A DNA stretch of 48,021 bases from Arthrobacter sp. Soil736 (lineage in GTDB: Bacteria > Actinomycetota > Actinomycetes > Actinomycetales > Micrococcaceae), in contig NZ_LMSB01000015.1 in assembly GCF_001428005.1 (NCBI RefSeq), positions 1 through 48,021 on the forward strand, given 5' to 3'. Each line of letters opens with the position of its first letter. The stretch's first letter is position 1. This document shows positions 1-8,309 of the stretch, piece after piece. The position numbers were made by a program, and so were the translations under genes. The notes beneath the pieces were generated by a model. That model did not search any database. It saw only the letters and a program-made list of their open reading frames with translations, and had not been told where the DNA came from.

Positions 1-80
1 GAGAACCTGTCCACGGGCTCGCGGTGCGATCGCTCCGGAACTCGGCCCCGCACACCGAATGTGTGTCGTCCCGGCTGAAA
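1..80. repeat. Relic sharing sequence with 9719-9790
   Basis: The first ~65 bases resemble 9719-9790 (shared blocks 'tcgctccggaac', 'ggccccgcacacc', 'aatgtg'). The second copy lies in the decayed 3' part of a serine-resolvase pseudogene, so this is probably another resolvase-end relic cut by the window edge. No open gene is visible here. Confidence 0.45.
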
Positions 81-212
81 AGAACCCAACCCACGACGAC
101 CAAGTGAGACGGCAACGCCTGGCTTGGACCATGGGAAAGCCTCCCGCAGACCAACCGCGGTGATCCAACATCTGGAGCCAGAGCGCGGAGGGCCGGCAGC
201 TAAGCTGGGTCA

Positions 213-356
213 GTGGAACTGACAGGCACCATTGAAGCCCCTGACGGCCGTCAAGCGCGCATAACGGCAGTTGGTGAGGACTACGCCACAGCGCACGCGG
301 CGCTCCTGGAGCTGATCCCGGATGAACACAAGCTCATCGTTATCCGAACGCAGTGA
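213..356 (+). CDS. Small conserved-looking protein, 47 aa
   Basis: A GTG-started reading frame encodes 47 residues beginning VELTGTIEAPDGRQARITAV and ending at TGA. The pattern is a beta-hairpin-like N-terminus (GTIEAPDGRQ) followed by an amphipathic helix (DYATAHAALLELIP) and a closing strand (KLIVIRT). From memory this resembles short uncharacterised actinobacterial proteins with the pattern ELxGxIxAPDG, but the function is unknown. The ribosome site is weak (a CTGGGT stretch just before GTG). It converges on the minus-strand gene at 360-518, with stops 3 bases apart. No catalytic motif is visible. Assignment rests on amino-acid character and on fit with recalled homologues. Confidence 0.45.
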   Translation: MELTGTIEAPDGRQARITAVGEDYATAHAALLELIPDEHKLIVIRTQ

Positions 357-359
357 CTC

Positions 360-518
360 TTACCCTGGTGGTATGAGGCCGGTCAACACTCCGAGTCGAT
401 CCATGCTGATTTCGATCAGGTGGATTACGCCGCCGATCAAAAGCAGCTCCATCCAGTTGGCGCTGCGGTTCTCAGGCTGACGCTGGTTCTGTTCATTTGG
501 GTCCATACCAATAGACAT
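360..518 (-). CDS. Small single-span membrane protein, 52 aa
   Basis: The minus-strand frame starts with ATG at 518 (second in-frame ATG at 506) and ends with TAA at 360. The product has a hydrophilic Gln/Asn-rich N-terminus (MDPNEQNQRQPENRSANW) followed by a hydrophobic segment (MELLLIGGVIHLIEI) and a short tail ending LTGLIPPG. This suggests a tiny inner-membrane protein. It converges on the 47-aa gene at 213-356. The ribosome-binding region (GGGAT about 9 bases upstream of the 518 ATG) is weak. Function unknown; it could be a chance frame, but the clean polar-then-hydrophobic layout favours a gene. Confidence 0.4.
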   Translation of the reverse strand: MSIGMDPNEQNQRQPENRSANWMELLLIGGVIHLIEISMDRLGVLTGLIPPG

Positions 519-608
519 GCGTCGATATCCCAGCACGGGGGTGGGAAGGCTTGATCTGGCGCCCTCAAGATGGCGGATCCTTTTTGGTTCGCCGCGAGAC
601 CACGTAAG

Positions 609-685
609 TGTCCTGTCTCATCTAAGGTTGCCCAGTCTCACTACAGGTTGACCATCAGGGCAATCTGTCTCACTACAGTTGACCC
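609..685. repeat. Left-end repeat array of the IS21-like element
   Basis: Three direct copies of a ~20-bp motif: 612-633 (TGTCTCATCTAAGGTTGCCC version), 634-654 (TCTCACTACAGGTTGACC) and 664-685 (TGTCTCACTACAGTTGACCC). The outermost copy is the terminal inverted repeat. Such repeats are presumed transposase-binding sites. Confidence 0.7.
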
Positions 686-954
686 ATTGGTGGTTTCTGT
701 CTGTGTGCAAAACCGCGCACTAGGGCCGAGGTTTCGCCATCAAGAGTGGCGGGCACCGTTAACCACGGAGGAGTCGCTGCTTCTTTGCACCGTCAGGACC
801 CCTTGGTCGCGGAGGGCAGCCAGCCGCGTCAGCTCGTGTGCCGTGGAACCTGCCGGGCTGGACGTTACGACGACAGGAGCGCGATTCGCGGTGGACCGCC
901 ACTGAGTCTTGATGGATAGGCGACGGCTCTACGATGCTGCGAACGCCCAGACTC

Positions 955-1560
955 CTAGCGGCAGCTGAATTCGGTCAGATCTATCGAATCGGCATAGCCC
1001 GTGTAGTCGGCTGCCTCCACGGCCGCCTGCTCGTTGGCATTCACGGGGCCGGTAATTTCGGTGACCGGTCCGGTGACTGTGTCGCCTTTGAGCCACCGGC
1101 CGCGGATGACAATGCCATGCGGGCAGCCTCCGGGCAGGGTGGTCATGACCAAGAACCTGCTGCACGCGCTGTAACTGCAAGTGGCATTGGGAATGTCCGC
1201 CATGTAGATGCCGGCTGCTTTCTCAGTCCATCCTTTGGCTGACAGGTCTGCTGCTGCGGCGGCCCGTGACGCGGCGGAATTGTCGGCGTCTTTTTGTGCC
1301 GCTGCAGCCTTGCGTTTTTGCTCGTCCGCATAAGTTTTGGCCCAAAACGCGTCCGAGGCAGCTTTTTTCTTTGCCGCGGCTTCATCCTCCGCCCGCTTGG
1401 CCTCCTCAGCTCGGGCAAGGGATTGGCGGTTCTTTTCCGCTTCACTCCAAGCGAGCCCGCCGGCGGTTCCTCCACCAATTACCAGCACGGCTGCCAAGAT
1501 TGCAACAAGGAGCCATCGGCGCCGCTTTTTGGGCAGGATCGGCGCGGCGGTGTCGGTCAT
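955..1560 (-). CDS. Membrane-anchored hypothetical protein with Ala/Lys coiled-coil
   Basis: The start is placed at ATG 1560, giving 201 aa, because a purine-rich CTGGGGGAC lies about 7 bases upstream; a frame extending to 1704 lacks such a site. Order of parts: short cytoplasmic N-terminus with a KKRRR stop-transfer cluster, one transmembrane helix (about residues 15-38, ending GGGTAGGLAW), then a long Ala/Glu/Lys-rich coiled-coil (about 40-110), then a C-terminal domain of ~90 residues with three cysteines (CSYSAC and GGCPHG). The C-terminal part probably sits outside the membrane. Nothing identifies an activity. It is cargo of the transposon-like element at 609-2539, transcribed away from the lipoprotein gene that follows. 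Confidence 0.7.
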   Translation of the reverse strand: MTDTAAPILPKKRRRWLLVAILAAVLVIGGGTAGGLAWSEAEKNRQSLARAEEAKRAEDEAAAKKKAASDAFWAKTYADEQKRKAAAAQKDADNSAASRAAAAADLSAKGWTEKAAGIYMADIPNATCSYSACSRFLVMTTLPGGCPHGIVIRGRWLKGDTVTGPVTEITGPVNANEQAAVEAADYTGYADSIDLTEFSCR

Positions 1561-1850
1561 GAAGTCCCCCAGGAGTTCCATCTTGAATTTTTCTGATCCT
1601 ACATCCGTCCGAGGCTCCACCACCGCCACCCGGCTGGCACTGCCGACCAATCCCTCTTGTTCATGTGTTCCCCCATAAGTTCGAAGAGTGATTAACTTCG
1701 ACATCCAATGCGGGACGTGAATTGTTTCCTCATCGCGTTCCCCGATCTGAACGGTGACGAATCATAGCGCCAACCGGCAAAACTGGTCCTGTTCTCGGCT
1801 GGCGTTAACAGGTGATCGGTCGCCCCTTGGGATTCAGCTAGGGTGAGTCC

Positions 1851-2336
1851 GTGAACCAGAACTTGACTGACGCCACGGACCCAGTGCAGCCAAAGATCCG
1901 CCAGCTAGGAGCCTGCCTCGCTGGTGTTGCTCTCCTCGTATCCGGTTGTTCGGCGTCATCGACGCCCTCGAGTCCATCGACATATCAGTCTGCCCCGACC
2001 GTTCCCGAGCTATCGCCCGTCAACACCACGCAGTCAAAGATTGCCAGCAAACTAATCAACGCACTCAGCCGCGGCCGCAATGCCATGGAGATCGTTTCCC
2101 CGACTGTTGGGTTCCATTACAGCGGGGTGTGGTTTGCCTTAGAGGGATGCCGGCTGTCCACAGCCTGGTATTCTCCTGGTTCTGGTTCCGTTCTGAGCGG
2201 AGAGATGACGTGCCCTGACGGCGACCTCGTTGCAGTAGATGTAACGTTCGACGCGAACGACAGGGTCACGAAAGTCTTAGGCCAGGGCGCAAACAGGGAG
2301 TTCGACTCGACAGTGACCACCAATCGCGTGTACTAG
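1851..2336 (+). CDS. Putative secreted lipoprotein, 161 aa
   Basis: The GTG start at 1851 is followed by a signal peptide with an unusually long hydrophilic lead, a hydrophobic core (ACLAGVALLVSG) and a lipobox LLVSGC, so the mature protein would be anchored through Cys33. A Ser/Thr/Pro-rich linker follows, then a ~100-residue domain of alternating strands with two cysteines (EGCRLSTAWY ... GEMTCPDGD) that could form a disulphide. No family was recognised. It is the second passenger of the element at 609-2539 and diverges from the minus-strand gene at 955-1560; the ~290-bp gap between them should hold both promoters, but no clear -35/-10 pair was seen. Confidence 0.7.
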   Translation: MNQNLTDATDPVQPKIRQLGACLAGVALLVSGCSASSTPSSPSTYQSAPTVPELSPVNTTQSKIASKLINALSRGRNAMEIVSPTVGFHYSGVWFALEGCRLSTAWYSPGSGSVLSGEMTCPDGDLVAVDVTFDANDRVTKVLGQGANREFDSTVTTNRVY

Positions 2337-2440
2337 TTCCCTCAGTGGCCCAAGACGCATTGGTGCCCGGCGCAACTGCTGATGCGGATCATGGGCAGCC
2401 ACACGGCCTAAGCGAAGAAACGGCGGGATTACAACGGTTT

Positions 2441-2539
2441 GGGTCAACTAAAGTGAGACAGGCCGGAGAAACCTGTCTCACTTTAGTTGACCCATACACG
2501 CAGGGACACGCCGTGGGTCACCCTAGATGAGACAGGACA
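2441..2539. repeat. Right-end repeat array with a perfect 22-bp inverted repeat
   Basis: Positions 2441-2462 and 2472-2493 form a perfect 22-bp inverted repeat around a 9-base spacer (2463-2471). Each arm is the same TGTCTCA...GTTGACCC motif found at the left end. The outer copy at 2515-2539 is the terminal inverted repeat. The inner pair looks like a right end abutting a left end. Confidence 0.7.
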
Positions 2540-2546
2540 GTAAGGA

Positions 2547-2580
2547 AGCCCTGCACAGCTGGCGGCTGTGCAGGGCTTTT
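2547..2580. terminator. Strong hairpin terminator, probably bidirectional
   Basis: A perfect stem (arm AGCCCTGCACAGC at 2547-2559, partner starting at 2565) is followed by TTTT on the plus strand. On the minus strand it begins 13 bases after the stop of the giant methyltransferase-helicase gene at 2593, so it can end that transcript. The IS21-like element inserted immediately beside it (duplication at 2540-2544). Confidence 0.8.
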
Positions 2581-2592
2581 GCGTGCCGGGTT

Positions 2593-5500
2593 TTAGCGGC
2601 GGTATTCGGTTTGACGTTGGGTCCGTTGGTCCGGTGTCCGCTGGTCAGACGCTGCTGCGGAGGCCGTGGACGCGACAGGCCGTGTCGGGAATGACGTCCT
2701 TTGTAGTTGCTGCAGCTCCTGCAGCTCCGGGTCCAGTCCGGTCGCGGGCTGGGGTTCCGGTTCCTCCGGTTTTGCCGCGTCGGCCATGAGCTGGTCGATG
2801 CGGGCAGAGTTCGCCAGGGCGTCCTTGAGCCCTTCGGCGTATTTGAAGGGCTCTGAGAGGGCCTTGTCCGCCTGTTCTACGCGGGAGAGTGCTTCCTGGC
2901 GGCGTCCGTCGACGTCGGCGGCGAGCCGTGGCAGCGAGGAAACCCTGATTTCGAGCTGCCTGATCGTACCTACATCAGCGGAGAGCAGGCCCTTGCGGGA
3001 GATTTGCGTGGTTGCCCTGGGGACTCCTTCGATGCGGACTTCGACGGTGGCCCGGTCGAGGTCGCGGGCGGGCACGAGTTTGGCGCGGAGTTCGTGTCCG
3101 CCGAGGGTGGCGATGGTGCCGAGCTCGTCATAGCCGTAGAGGTTCATGAGCCGGTGGCCTTGCCGTCCTGCCCATGCCCGTAGCGCTTCTGCGGCGTCTC
3201 CCCTGCTGTCGAGGATTCTGCCGTCGATGCGGGCTTTGAAGGCATCCGCTGTGGTGTCGACGGTGCGTGCGGCGGCTGCTTGGATCAGTGGCAGGTCTTG
3301 GGCGGCGGCGTCAGCTGCGGATTGTTCGCCGCGTTTGGTGTGGGCGACGGCGACCATGTTGCGGTTGTAGGCCCGATCCAGGCGGCTGAGGCGGGCAAGT
3401 TCCTGGTCCGCGACGGCCTTTTCCAGCACGAGCGGGTTGCCGCTGGTGATGGCCTTGGCCTGGGCGAAGTTCAGGGTGTTGTCCCCGATGTCTTCAATCT
3501 CGCGCACGTCGAGGCGGCCGCGCATGATCTGGTTGATGAACCGGGATTTGCGTTCCAGTCCCTGCCACATGAAGGAATCGAACGATTCCTTGGTGACGAC
3601 CTGGGAGATTCGGACTTCGGGGTTCTGGTTGCCTTGGCGCAGGATGCGGCCGTGGCGTTGCTCGACGTCGGCCGGCCTCCATGGGGCGTCCATGTCCACC
3701 AGGTGCACGGCACGTTTTTGAATGTTCGTGCCGACGCCCATTTTCGACGTCGATCCCACCAGTACCGCGATTTGTCCGGAACGGGCGGCGGCGAAAAGCC
3801 GGCCTTTCTCGCTGTCGTTCTTGGCTTCGTGGATGAACCGGACCATGTGTTCTGGCACGCCCCGGCGGCGCAGCTGGTCTTTGAGTTCGCCGTAGACGTT
3901 CCACCGCTCCGATGGTGTGCCGAAGTCGCAGAAGACCAGCTGCAGGGCACCGGGAACGGGTTCCGGTTCCCCGGTGGTGGGGTCGGTGTAGATGCGGTCT
4001 TTGTGTTCGGCGTACACGCTGGCCAGCAGGTCAGCGGTGGCGCTGATCTTGGTGGGCCCGCGCTGGAACAGTGCGGGATCCACAAGTCTCATGTCCAGTG
4101 CGGCCTTCCGGCCGTCTGAGGAGACTTTGAGCATGTTGTCTTCCTCGGACTCGACAAGGCGTTGCTGGATGCGGTCCACGCGGTCACCGATGTCCTGGAT
4201 GTACTCGCGCAGTTCAGGGCTGGGGTCCACGGCCAGCATGTTCGGCTGGCGGAGCCCGTCCCCGTCCCGCGGGGCAAGGGTCGGGACGGGAAGTTTCAGG
4301 TCCTCGGCAGTTTTGACGTCCGCGAAGGTGTGGAACATCTTCAGCAGTTCGGGGACGTTCTGGAACTTCGCGAAGCGGCTCTTGAGTTTGAACCGGTCTC
4401 CCCCGGCGACGGAGAGTTCCATTTCTTCCACGACCTGGCCGAACGTGGCGGCCCAGGTGTTGAAGTCCTGGATGCCGGCTGCCCGGAGCAGGTCCGGGCG
4501 GAGGTAGCGCTGCATGACGTACATTTCCGTGACGGAGTTCGCGATCGGTGTAGCCGTGGCCCCGGTGATCACGCGCCGTCCTTCGCGTTCGCGCAGGTAC
4601 TCGGTCTTCATGTGAAGGTCGGATGCGCGCTGGGACCCTTGGATGGCGGCACCGGGGATGTTGCTCGGTGTCCGCAGGTTCTTGTAGTCGTGCAGTTCGT
4701 CCACCACGAGGTAGTCAATGCCGGTCTCTTCGAAGCTGATCCCCGGATCGGCGGGCGTGTCGAGTTTGGCTTTGAGACTTTCCTCTTGGGCGAGGACCGC
4801 CTTTTCGAGGCGTTTGACGATGCTGGAGTTGGCGCGGCCGTTCTCCTGGCCGTTGTCCTTGGCGGCTTCGAGCTCGGCGCGGAGCTGGGCGACTTCGGCC
4901 TTCAGGTAGGAAGCCTCGGCCTCGGGACTGAGGCTGACGCGCTGGAACGCGGTGCGGGTCATGATTACCGCGTCCCATTCGTTGGCGGCCGCGCGGGCGA
5001 CGAACTGCCGGCGCTTGTCTCCGGCGAGATCGTCGGACGATGCGGCAAGGATTCTGGCCTGGGGGTAGATCTGGAGCCATTCGCGGGCAAATTGCTCCAG
5101 CATGTGGTTCGGAATGACGACGGCTGGCTTATTCACCATGCCAAGGCGTCGCAGTTCCATCACGCCCATGACCATCTCGGCGGTCTTGCCTGCGCCAACC
5201 TGGTGGAACAGGCCCACGGCCGGTTCCGACAGCATGCGGGCCACGGCTGCGCGCTGGTGCGGGCGTGGGGAGAAGTCCTTGGCCATGCCGGGCAGGGTCA
5301 GCCGCTCTCCCTCGGTGCTGTAGTCGCGCAGCACGATGGAGTTGAAGCGGCGGTTGTATTCGTCGATGAGGCGGGTGGCCCGTTCGGGTTCCTCCCAGAC
5401 CCATTCGCTGAAGCGCTCCTGCAGCAGCTGGGCTTTCTCCTGGGCCGCTGCGGTTTCCGTGGGATTCAGAACGCGGCGGTTGTTCTCACCTTCATCGGTG

Positions 5501-8061
5501 ACGCGGACGGGCCGCTGTTCGAGAACCTGCTTGAGCACGTCGGAGGCGGGCATCCGTTGGGTGCCCCAGTTACTGGTGGCCGCGATGGTGTGGCGGTTGG
5601 CCTTGACTTCCCACATGGAGCCGGCGGCGTTGGAGACGGTGGCGTAGGGGTCGTTCAGGATTTCGCGGACGAACTGCTGGTGGGTTTCGGCGTCGATCCA
5701 GACCGCACCAAGGCGTGCTTCCACTTCGTCCATGCGCAGTGGTTCCGGCATGGCTTCGGTGAGAGCGTGGACGTTGAGGGCGTATCCGTCATCGGAGAGT
5801 GCGGCTGCCTTGGCGACTTCCAGCTTGTCGCGGACGTTCCCGGAGAGGTATTCGGCCCGGGTCTGGAAGGTTTCTTCGGGGCCGGGGACTTGGTAGATGC
5901 TCTCCCCCATCGCTGCCCGTGTTTCGTCCCGGCTGATGCCCAGCAGGGACGCGGCGTAGTCCAGGTCAACTTCGCCTACGGTGTCGAGGGTGACGGTGAG
6001 GGCTTCTTCGGCGGTGTCCACGCCGAGGACCGGGCGGCGGGGCTGGACCTGTCGGCTGGACAGCAGGGCTGCCGGGGAGGCGGTCTGCGTGCCTTCGTCG
6101 AAGTTCTCCAGTGCCATGACCAACGGTCCGAACGGGTCGCGGGCAAGGATGGAGATTGCCTTGGGCGTGGTCCGGGCCTGGATGGGCTCCTGCGTCTCTT
6201 CATCAACGCGTCCGGTGTTGCGGAGCGTGAACCGGTTGATCGGGCCGTAGGTGTCCGTGTACTGGATGTAGGCGGTCTTCAGTTCCTCGCGCAGCGTATC
6301 GATGTCGGCTGTGTCGTCGCGGTTTTCGGCTTCTGCGGTGAGCAGCTTCCGGCCGGCGTCTCTGAGTCCAAGAAGCGCGCGAAGTTCGGCGGTTTGGGTC
6401 TTGGGCACTGGAAGGTCGGCATGGGAGCCGTTTTCGACGATGGTGAAGCCGTTGTCGTTGGCGCTGATGTGGCCGTCCCACTCGTGGGCGGCGGCCGGAA
6501 CATAGGCGGCTTGCTGGCGCTGCTGGTCGGCGGTTCGCTCGGTGATGACCATGCCTGCGGTTTTGGCTTCGGCCACGACGTCGGCCAGGACGGCGTTCAG
6601 GCGTGCCGGGACGGCTGAGAGGTCGTCGGTGGTCAGTTGCAGGGTTTCGGCTCCGTACATGCCGTTGCTGACGTGCAGCTCGCCCAACAGCCGGTCGGGG
6701 TGCTCATCGAAGTAGGAGTTCAGGCGGGTGATGGTCCCGTCGATGCGGCGGGCGGTGACGGTTACCCAGAGGGTGGAGGCCGGTTCCTGTCCGGGTTCCC
6801 GGCGGCGGAAGATCAGCAGGTCCGTCATGGCGTCGGTGCCGGCTGCTTTGCGGTGGGAGCCGGTGGGCAGCCGGACGCCGCCTACGAGGTCGGCCAGCTG
6901 GTTCATTTCCCTGCGTGCTGCCGGGTTGGTGCCATCCAGGGTGAAGCTGGAGGTCAGTACGGCCACCATGCCGCCCGGGCGGGTCAGCTCCAGGGATTTG
7001 AGGATGAAGTGGTTGTGGATCGAGTGTCCCCCGGCGTTGTGGCGGGGGTCGTGCAGCGTGACGTTGGCGAAGGGCACGTTGCCGATGGCAAGGTCAAAGT
7101 GACCTCTTGGCAGTTTGGTGTCCGCGAAGGACTCTGCGCGGACGGTGGCGTCTGGGTAGAGCGCCTGGGAGATGGCGGCGGTGGTGGGGTCCAGCTCCAC
7201 GCCGGTCATGTTGGCGGTGTCCGGGGCGAAGCCGATGAAGGTTCCGACGCCGGATCCCGGTTCCAGCACGTTTCCGCCGTTGAATCCGAGTTCCTGCACG
7301 GCGGACCACATGGCCTGGACGTAGGATGCGTCCGTGTAGTGGGCGTTGATCGTGGTCCGGCGCGCCGCGTCGTACTGGGCCTCGGTCAGGAGGCTGCGCA
7401 GGTGCTCGCGGTCCGCGGCGTATTCCTCACGGCTTTCATCGAAGATTTGGAAGACGCCCTGCGCTCCCCAACTCCCCCACCGGGCCAGCGCGGCCTTGTC
7501 GGCGTCCGTGGCCGGGCGGTTCTCGGTCTGCAGCGTTTGCAGCACCTCGACGGCCTCGAGGTTCGCCCTGATGCGGCTGCGCGCTCCGGACGGCGCCAGG
7601 TCGTCCTGGGAGGCCGGACGGAAGCGGCCATGCGTGCCGGCTACAGTTGCTGGCGCAGGTCCTCCGCTTCGGCCATCGAGTCCAGGTACTGCTGCAGCCC
7701 CGGATTCACGTTCTCGTCCTCGTCCTCCGTCTCCGGTGGCGAGAGCAGGTCGTACCGGACGATCTCCTCGGCCTGGTTCCGCGCCGCGTTCAACCGGCCT
7801 ACCTTCTCCAAGTAGCTCTCCCCTGCCGGGTCCGGTCCCGCGAGCTTCCGCTGCAACTCGATCACTTGTTCCTGGGCTTGCTCCCCCAGCTTGGTGAAGA
7901 AGTCTTCCGGGTCCTGCATCTGGCTGTAGTGCGTTGGACTGGCTGTCTTCCAGGCTTCCTGAGCCTGCCTGCCGTACTTGTTCATTGCGGTCCTCCTCTG
8001 GTGCCGCCCAAAGAGCTTCAAAGCTCAGCTGGCCATCGATTTGCTTCTTGCGCCCCGCCAT
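2593..8061 (-). CDS. Giant DNA methyltransferase-SNF2/DEAD-type helicase polyvalent protein
   Basis: The frame gives 1,822 aa. An N-terminal methyltransferase domain shows the S-adenosylmethionine loop VLEPGSGVGTF (about 265-275) and an NPPY-like catalytic motif present as NVPF (about 328-331), as in N6-adenine enzymes. A superfamily-2 helicase follows: Walker A HQVGAGKT (about 953), DELH box (about 1121), GATATPIANS, and motif VI QRHGRILRQG (about 1470). The tail is coiled-coil and Pro/Glu-rich. Such fusions occur on conjugative elements and phages as 'polyvalent proteins' thought to modify and remodel incoming DNA during establishment; that role is inference. ATG 8061 has a GGGGGAG site 7 bases upstream. 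Residues ~30-140 have the biased Gly/Arg/Pro make-up of a shadow frame where the 114-aa gene at 7641-7985 overlaps, yet no start codon lies between that gene's stop and the conserved methyltransferase domain. Confidence 0.85.
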   Translation of the reverse strand: MAGRKKQIDGQLSFEALWAAPEEDRNEQVRQAGSGSLEDSQSNALQPDAGPGRLLHQAGGASPGTSDRVAAEARGTGPGRGELLGEGRPVERGAEPGRGDRPVRPALATGDGGRGRERESGAAAVPGLDGRSGGPAPATVAGTHGRFRPASQDDLAPSGARSRIRANLEAVEVLQTLQTENRPATDADKAALARWGSWGAQGVFQIFDESREEYAADREHLRSLLTEAQYDAARRTTINAHYTDASYVQAMWSAVQELGFNGGNVLEPGSGVGTFIGFAPDTANMTGVELDPTTAAISQALYPDATVRAESFADTKLPRGHFDLAIGNVPFANVTLHDPRHNAGGHSIHNHFILKSLELTRPGGMVAVLTSSFTLDGTNPAARREMNQLADLVGGVRLPTGSHRKAAGTDAMTDLLIFRRREPGQEPASTLWVTVTARRIDGTITRLNSYFDEHPDRLLGELHVSNGMYGAETLQLTTDDLSAVPARLNAVLADVVAEAKTAGMVITERTADQQRQQAAYVPAAAHEWDGHISANDNGFTIVENGSHADLPVPKTQTAELRALLGLRDAGRKLLTAEAENRDDTADIDTLREELKTAYIQYTDTYGPINRFTLRNTGRVDEETQEPIQARTTPKAISILARDPFGPLVMALENFDEGTQTASPAALLSSRQVQPRRPVLGVDTAEEALTVTLDTVGEVDLDYAASLLGISRDETRAAMGESIYQVPGPEETFQTRAEYLSGNVRDKLEVAKAAALSDDGYALNVHALTEAMPEPLRMDEVEARLGAVWIDAETHQQFVREILNDPYATVSNAAGSMWEVKANRHTIAATSNWGTQRMPASDVLKQVLEQRPVRVTDEGENNRRVLNPTETAAAQEKAQLLQERFSEWVWEEPERATRLIDEYNRRFNSIVLRDYSTEGERLTLPGMAKDFSPRPHQRAAVARMLSEPAVGLFHQVGAGKTAEMVMGVMELRRLGMVNKPAVVIPNHMLEQFAREWLQIYPQARILAASSDDLAGDKRRQFVARAAANEWDAVIMTRTAFQRVSLSPEAEASYLKAEVAQLRAELEAAKDNGQENGRANSSIVKRLEKAVLAQEESLKAKLDTPADPGISFEETGIDYLVVDELHDYKNLRTPSNIPGAAIQGSQRASDLHMKTEYLREREGRRVITGATATPIANSVTEMYVMQRYLRPDLLRAAGIQDFNTWAATFGQVVEEMELSVAGGDRFKLKSRFAKFQNVPELLKMFHTFADVKTAEDLKLPVPTLAPRDGDGLRQPNMLAVDPSPELREYIQDIGDRVDRIQQRLVESEEDNMLKVSSDGRKAALDMRLVDPALFQRGPTKISATADLLASVYAEHKDRIYTDPTTGEPEPVPGALQLVFCDFGTPSERWNVYGELKDQLRRRGVPEHMVRFIHEAKNDSEKGRLFAAARSGQIAVLVGSTSKMGVGTNIQKRAVHLVDMDAPWRPADVEQRHGRILRQGNQNPEVRISQVVTKESFDSFMWQGLERKSRFINQIMRGRLDVREIEDIGDNTLNFAQAKAITSGNPLVLEKAVADQELARLSRLDRAYNRNMVAVAHTKRGEQSAADAAAQDLPLIQAAAARTVDTTADAFKARIDGRILDSRGDAAEALRAWAGRQGHRLMNLYGYDELGTIATLGGHELRAKLVPARDLDRATVEVRIEGVPRATTQISRKGLLSADVGTIRQLEIRVSSLPRLAADVDGRRQEALSRVEQADKALSEPFKYAEGLKDALANSARIDQLMADAAKPEEPEPQPATGLDPELQELQQLQRTSFPTRPVASTASAAASDQRTPDQRTQRQTEYRR
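7641..7985 (-). CDS. Small conserved-looking acidic plasmid protein, 114 aa
   Basis: ATG 7985 has a textbook AGGAGG 6 bases upstream. The product reads naturally (MNKYGRQAQEAWKTASPTHY start, then DPEDFFTKLGEQ, GESYLEKVGRLNAARNQAEE) and is predicted helical with an acidic tail (PPETEDEDEN). I believe this type of protein accompanies large helicase-methylase genes on actinobacterial mobile elements, but I cannot name a family or function. It lies entirely inside the 5' part of the 1,822-codon frame in a different reading frame. Either two proteins share this DNA, or the large protein has an unrecognised start. Amino-acid make-up favours this frame as the one under protein-level selection in 7641-7985. 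Confidence 0.75.
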   Translation of the reverse strand: MNKYGRQAQEAWKTASPTHYSQMQDPEDFFTKLGEQAQEQVIELQRKLAGPDPAGESYLEKVGRLNAARNQAEEIVRYDLLSPPETEDEDENVNPGLQQYLDSMAEAEDLRQQL

Positions 8062-8190
8062 AGACTTCTCCCCCTGGTGCCTCGTGTGGTTCGAAGGTCA
8101 CGCTAGCGGGGATTCGGTCGGTTTACTTGTCACATGGGCCCACTCCCCCGGCCATGCAGTCTCCGTTAGATGAATGGGCAGGCGGCCACT

Positions 8191-8309
8191 GACACTGATG
8201 CGACACTGCAGGGGTCCTGCGGTGATATCGCATTGATACTGCCTTGGCTTTGAAGAAGTGAAACTGTTGTGTCCTCAAAACGATACCGTCGTGATACTGG
8301 TTTGTTACT
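8191..8309. repeat. GATACT iteron arrays downstream of the partition genes
   Basis: Hexamers related to GATACT occur at 11-bp intervals in two registers: GACACT 8191, GACACT 8202, (degenerate 8213), GATATC 8224, GATACT 8235; then GAAACT 8260, (degenerate 8271), GATACC 8282, GATACT 8293, GTTACT 8304. The 11-bp phase places sites on one face of the helix. They probably form a centromere or operator for the 97-aa partner protein; the second register runs into the end of its gene. Confidence 0.7.

Larger units (their letters stand above)
604..2544. mobile_element. IS21-type-ended transposon-like element with 5-bp target duplication, no transposase
   Basis: The element runs from 609 to 2539 (1,931 bp). 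Its terminal inverted repeats start TGTCCTGTCTCATCTA and match at 22 of 25 positions (609-633 against the reverse complement of 2515-2539). It is flanked by an identical GTAAG at 604-608 and 2540-2544, a 5-bp target-site duplication. Each end carries further internal copies of the TGTCTCA...GTTGACC motif, the multi-repeat ends typical of the IS21 family. No IstA, IstB or other transposase frame lies inside; the only good genes are a membrane-anchored protein (955-1560, minus) and a lipoprotein (1851-2336, plus). It therefore appears to be a non-autonomous passenger-carrying element that would need a transposase in trans. The family name is inference; the repeats and duplication are directly visible. 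Confidence 0.75.

Noticed and set aside
4162..6618. Very long plus-strand open frame (818 codons) and other long frames between 2600 and 7900
   Set aside because: It is the antisense shadow of the methylase-helicase gene: high GC removes stop codons, and its residue make-up (Gly/Val/Asp-rich) matches no family while the minus strand shows clear motifs.
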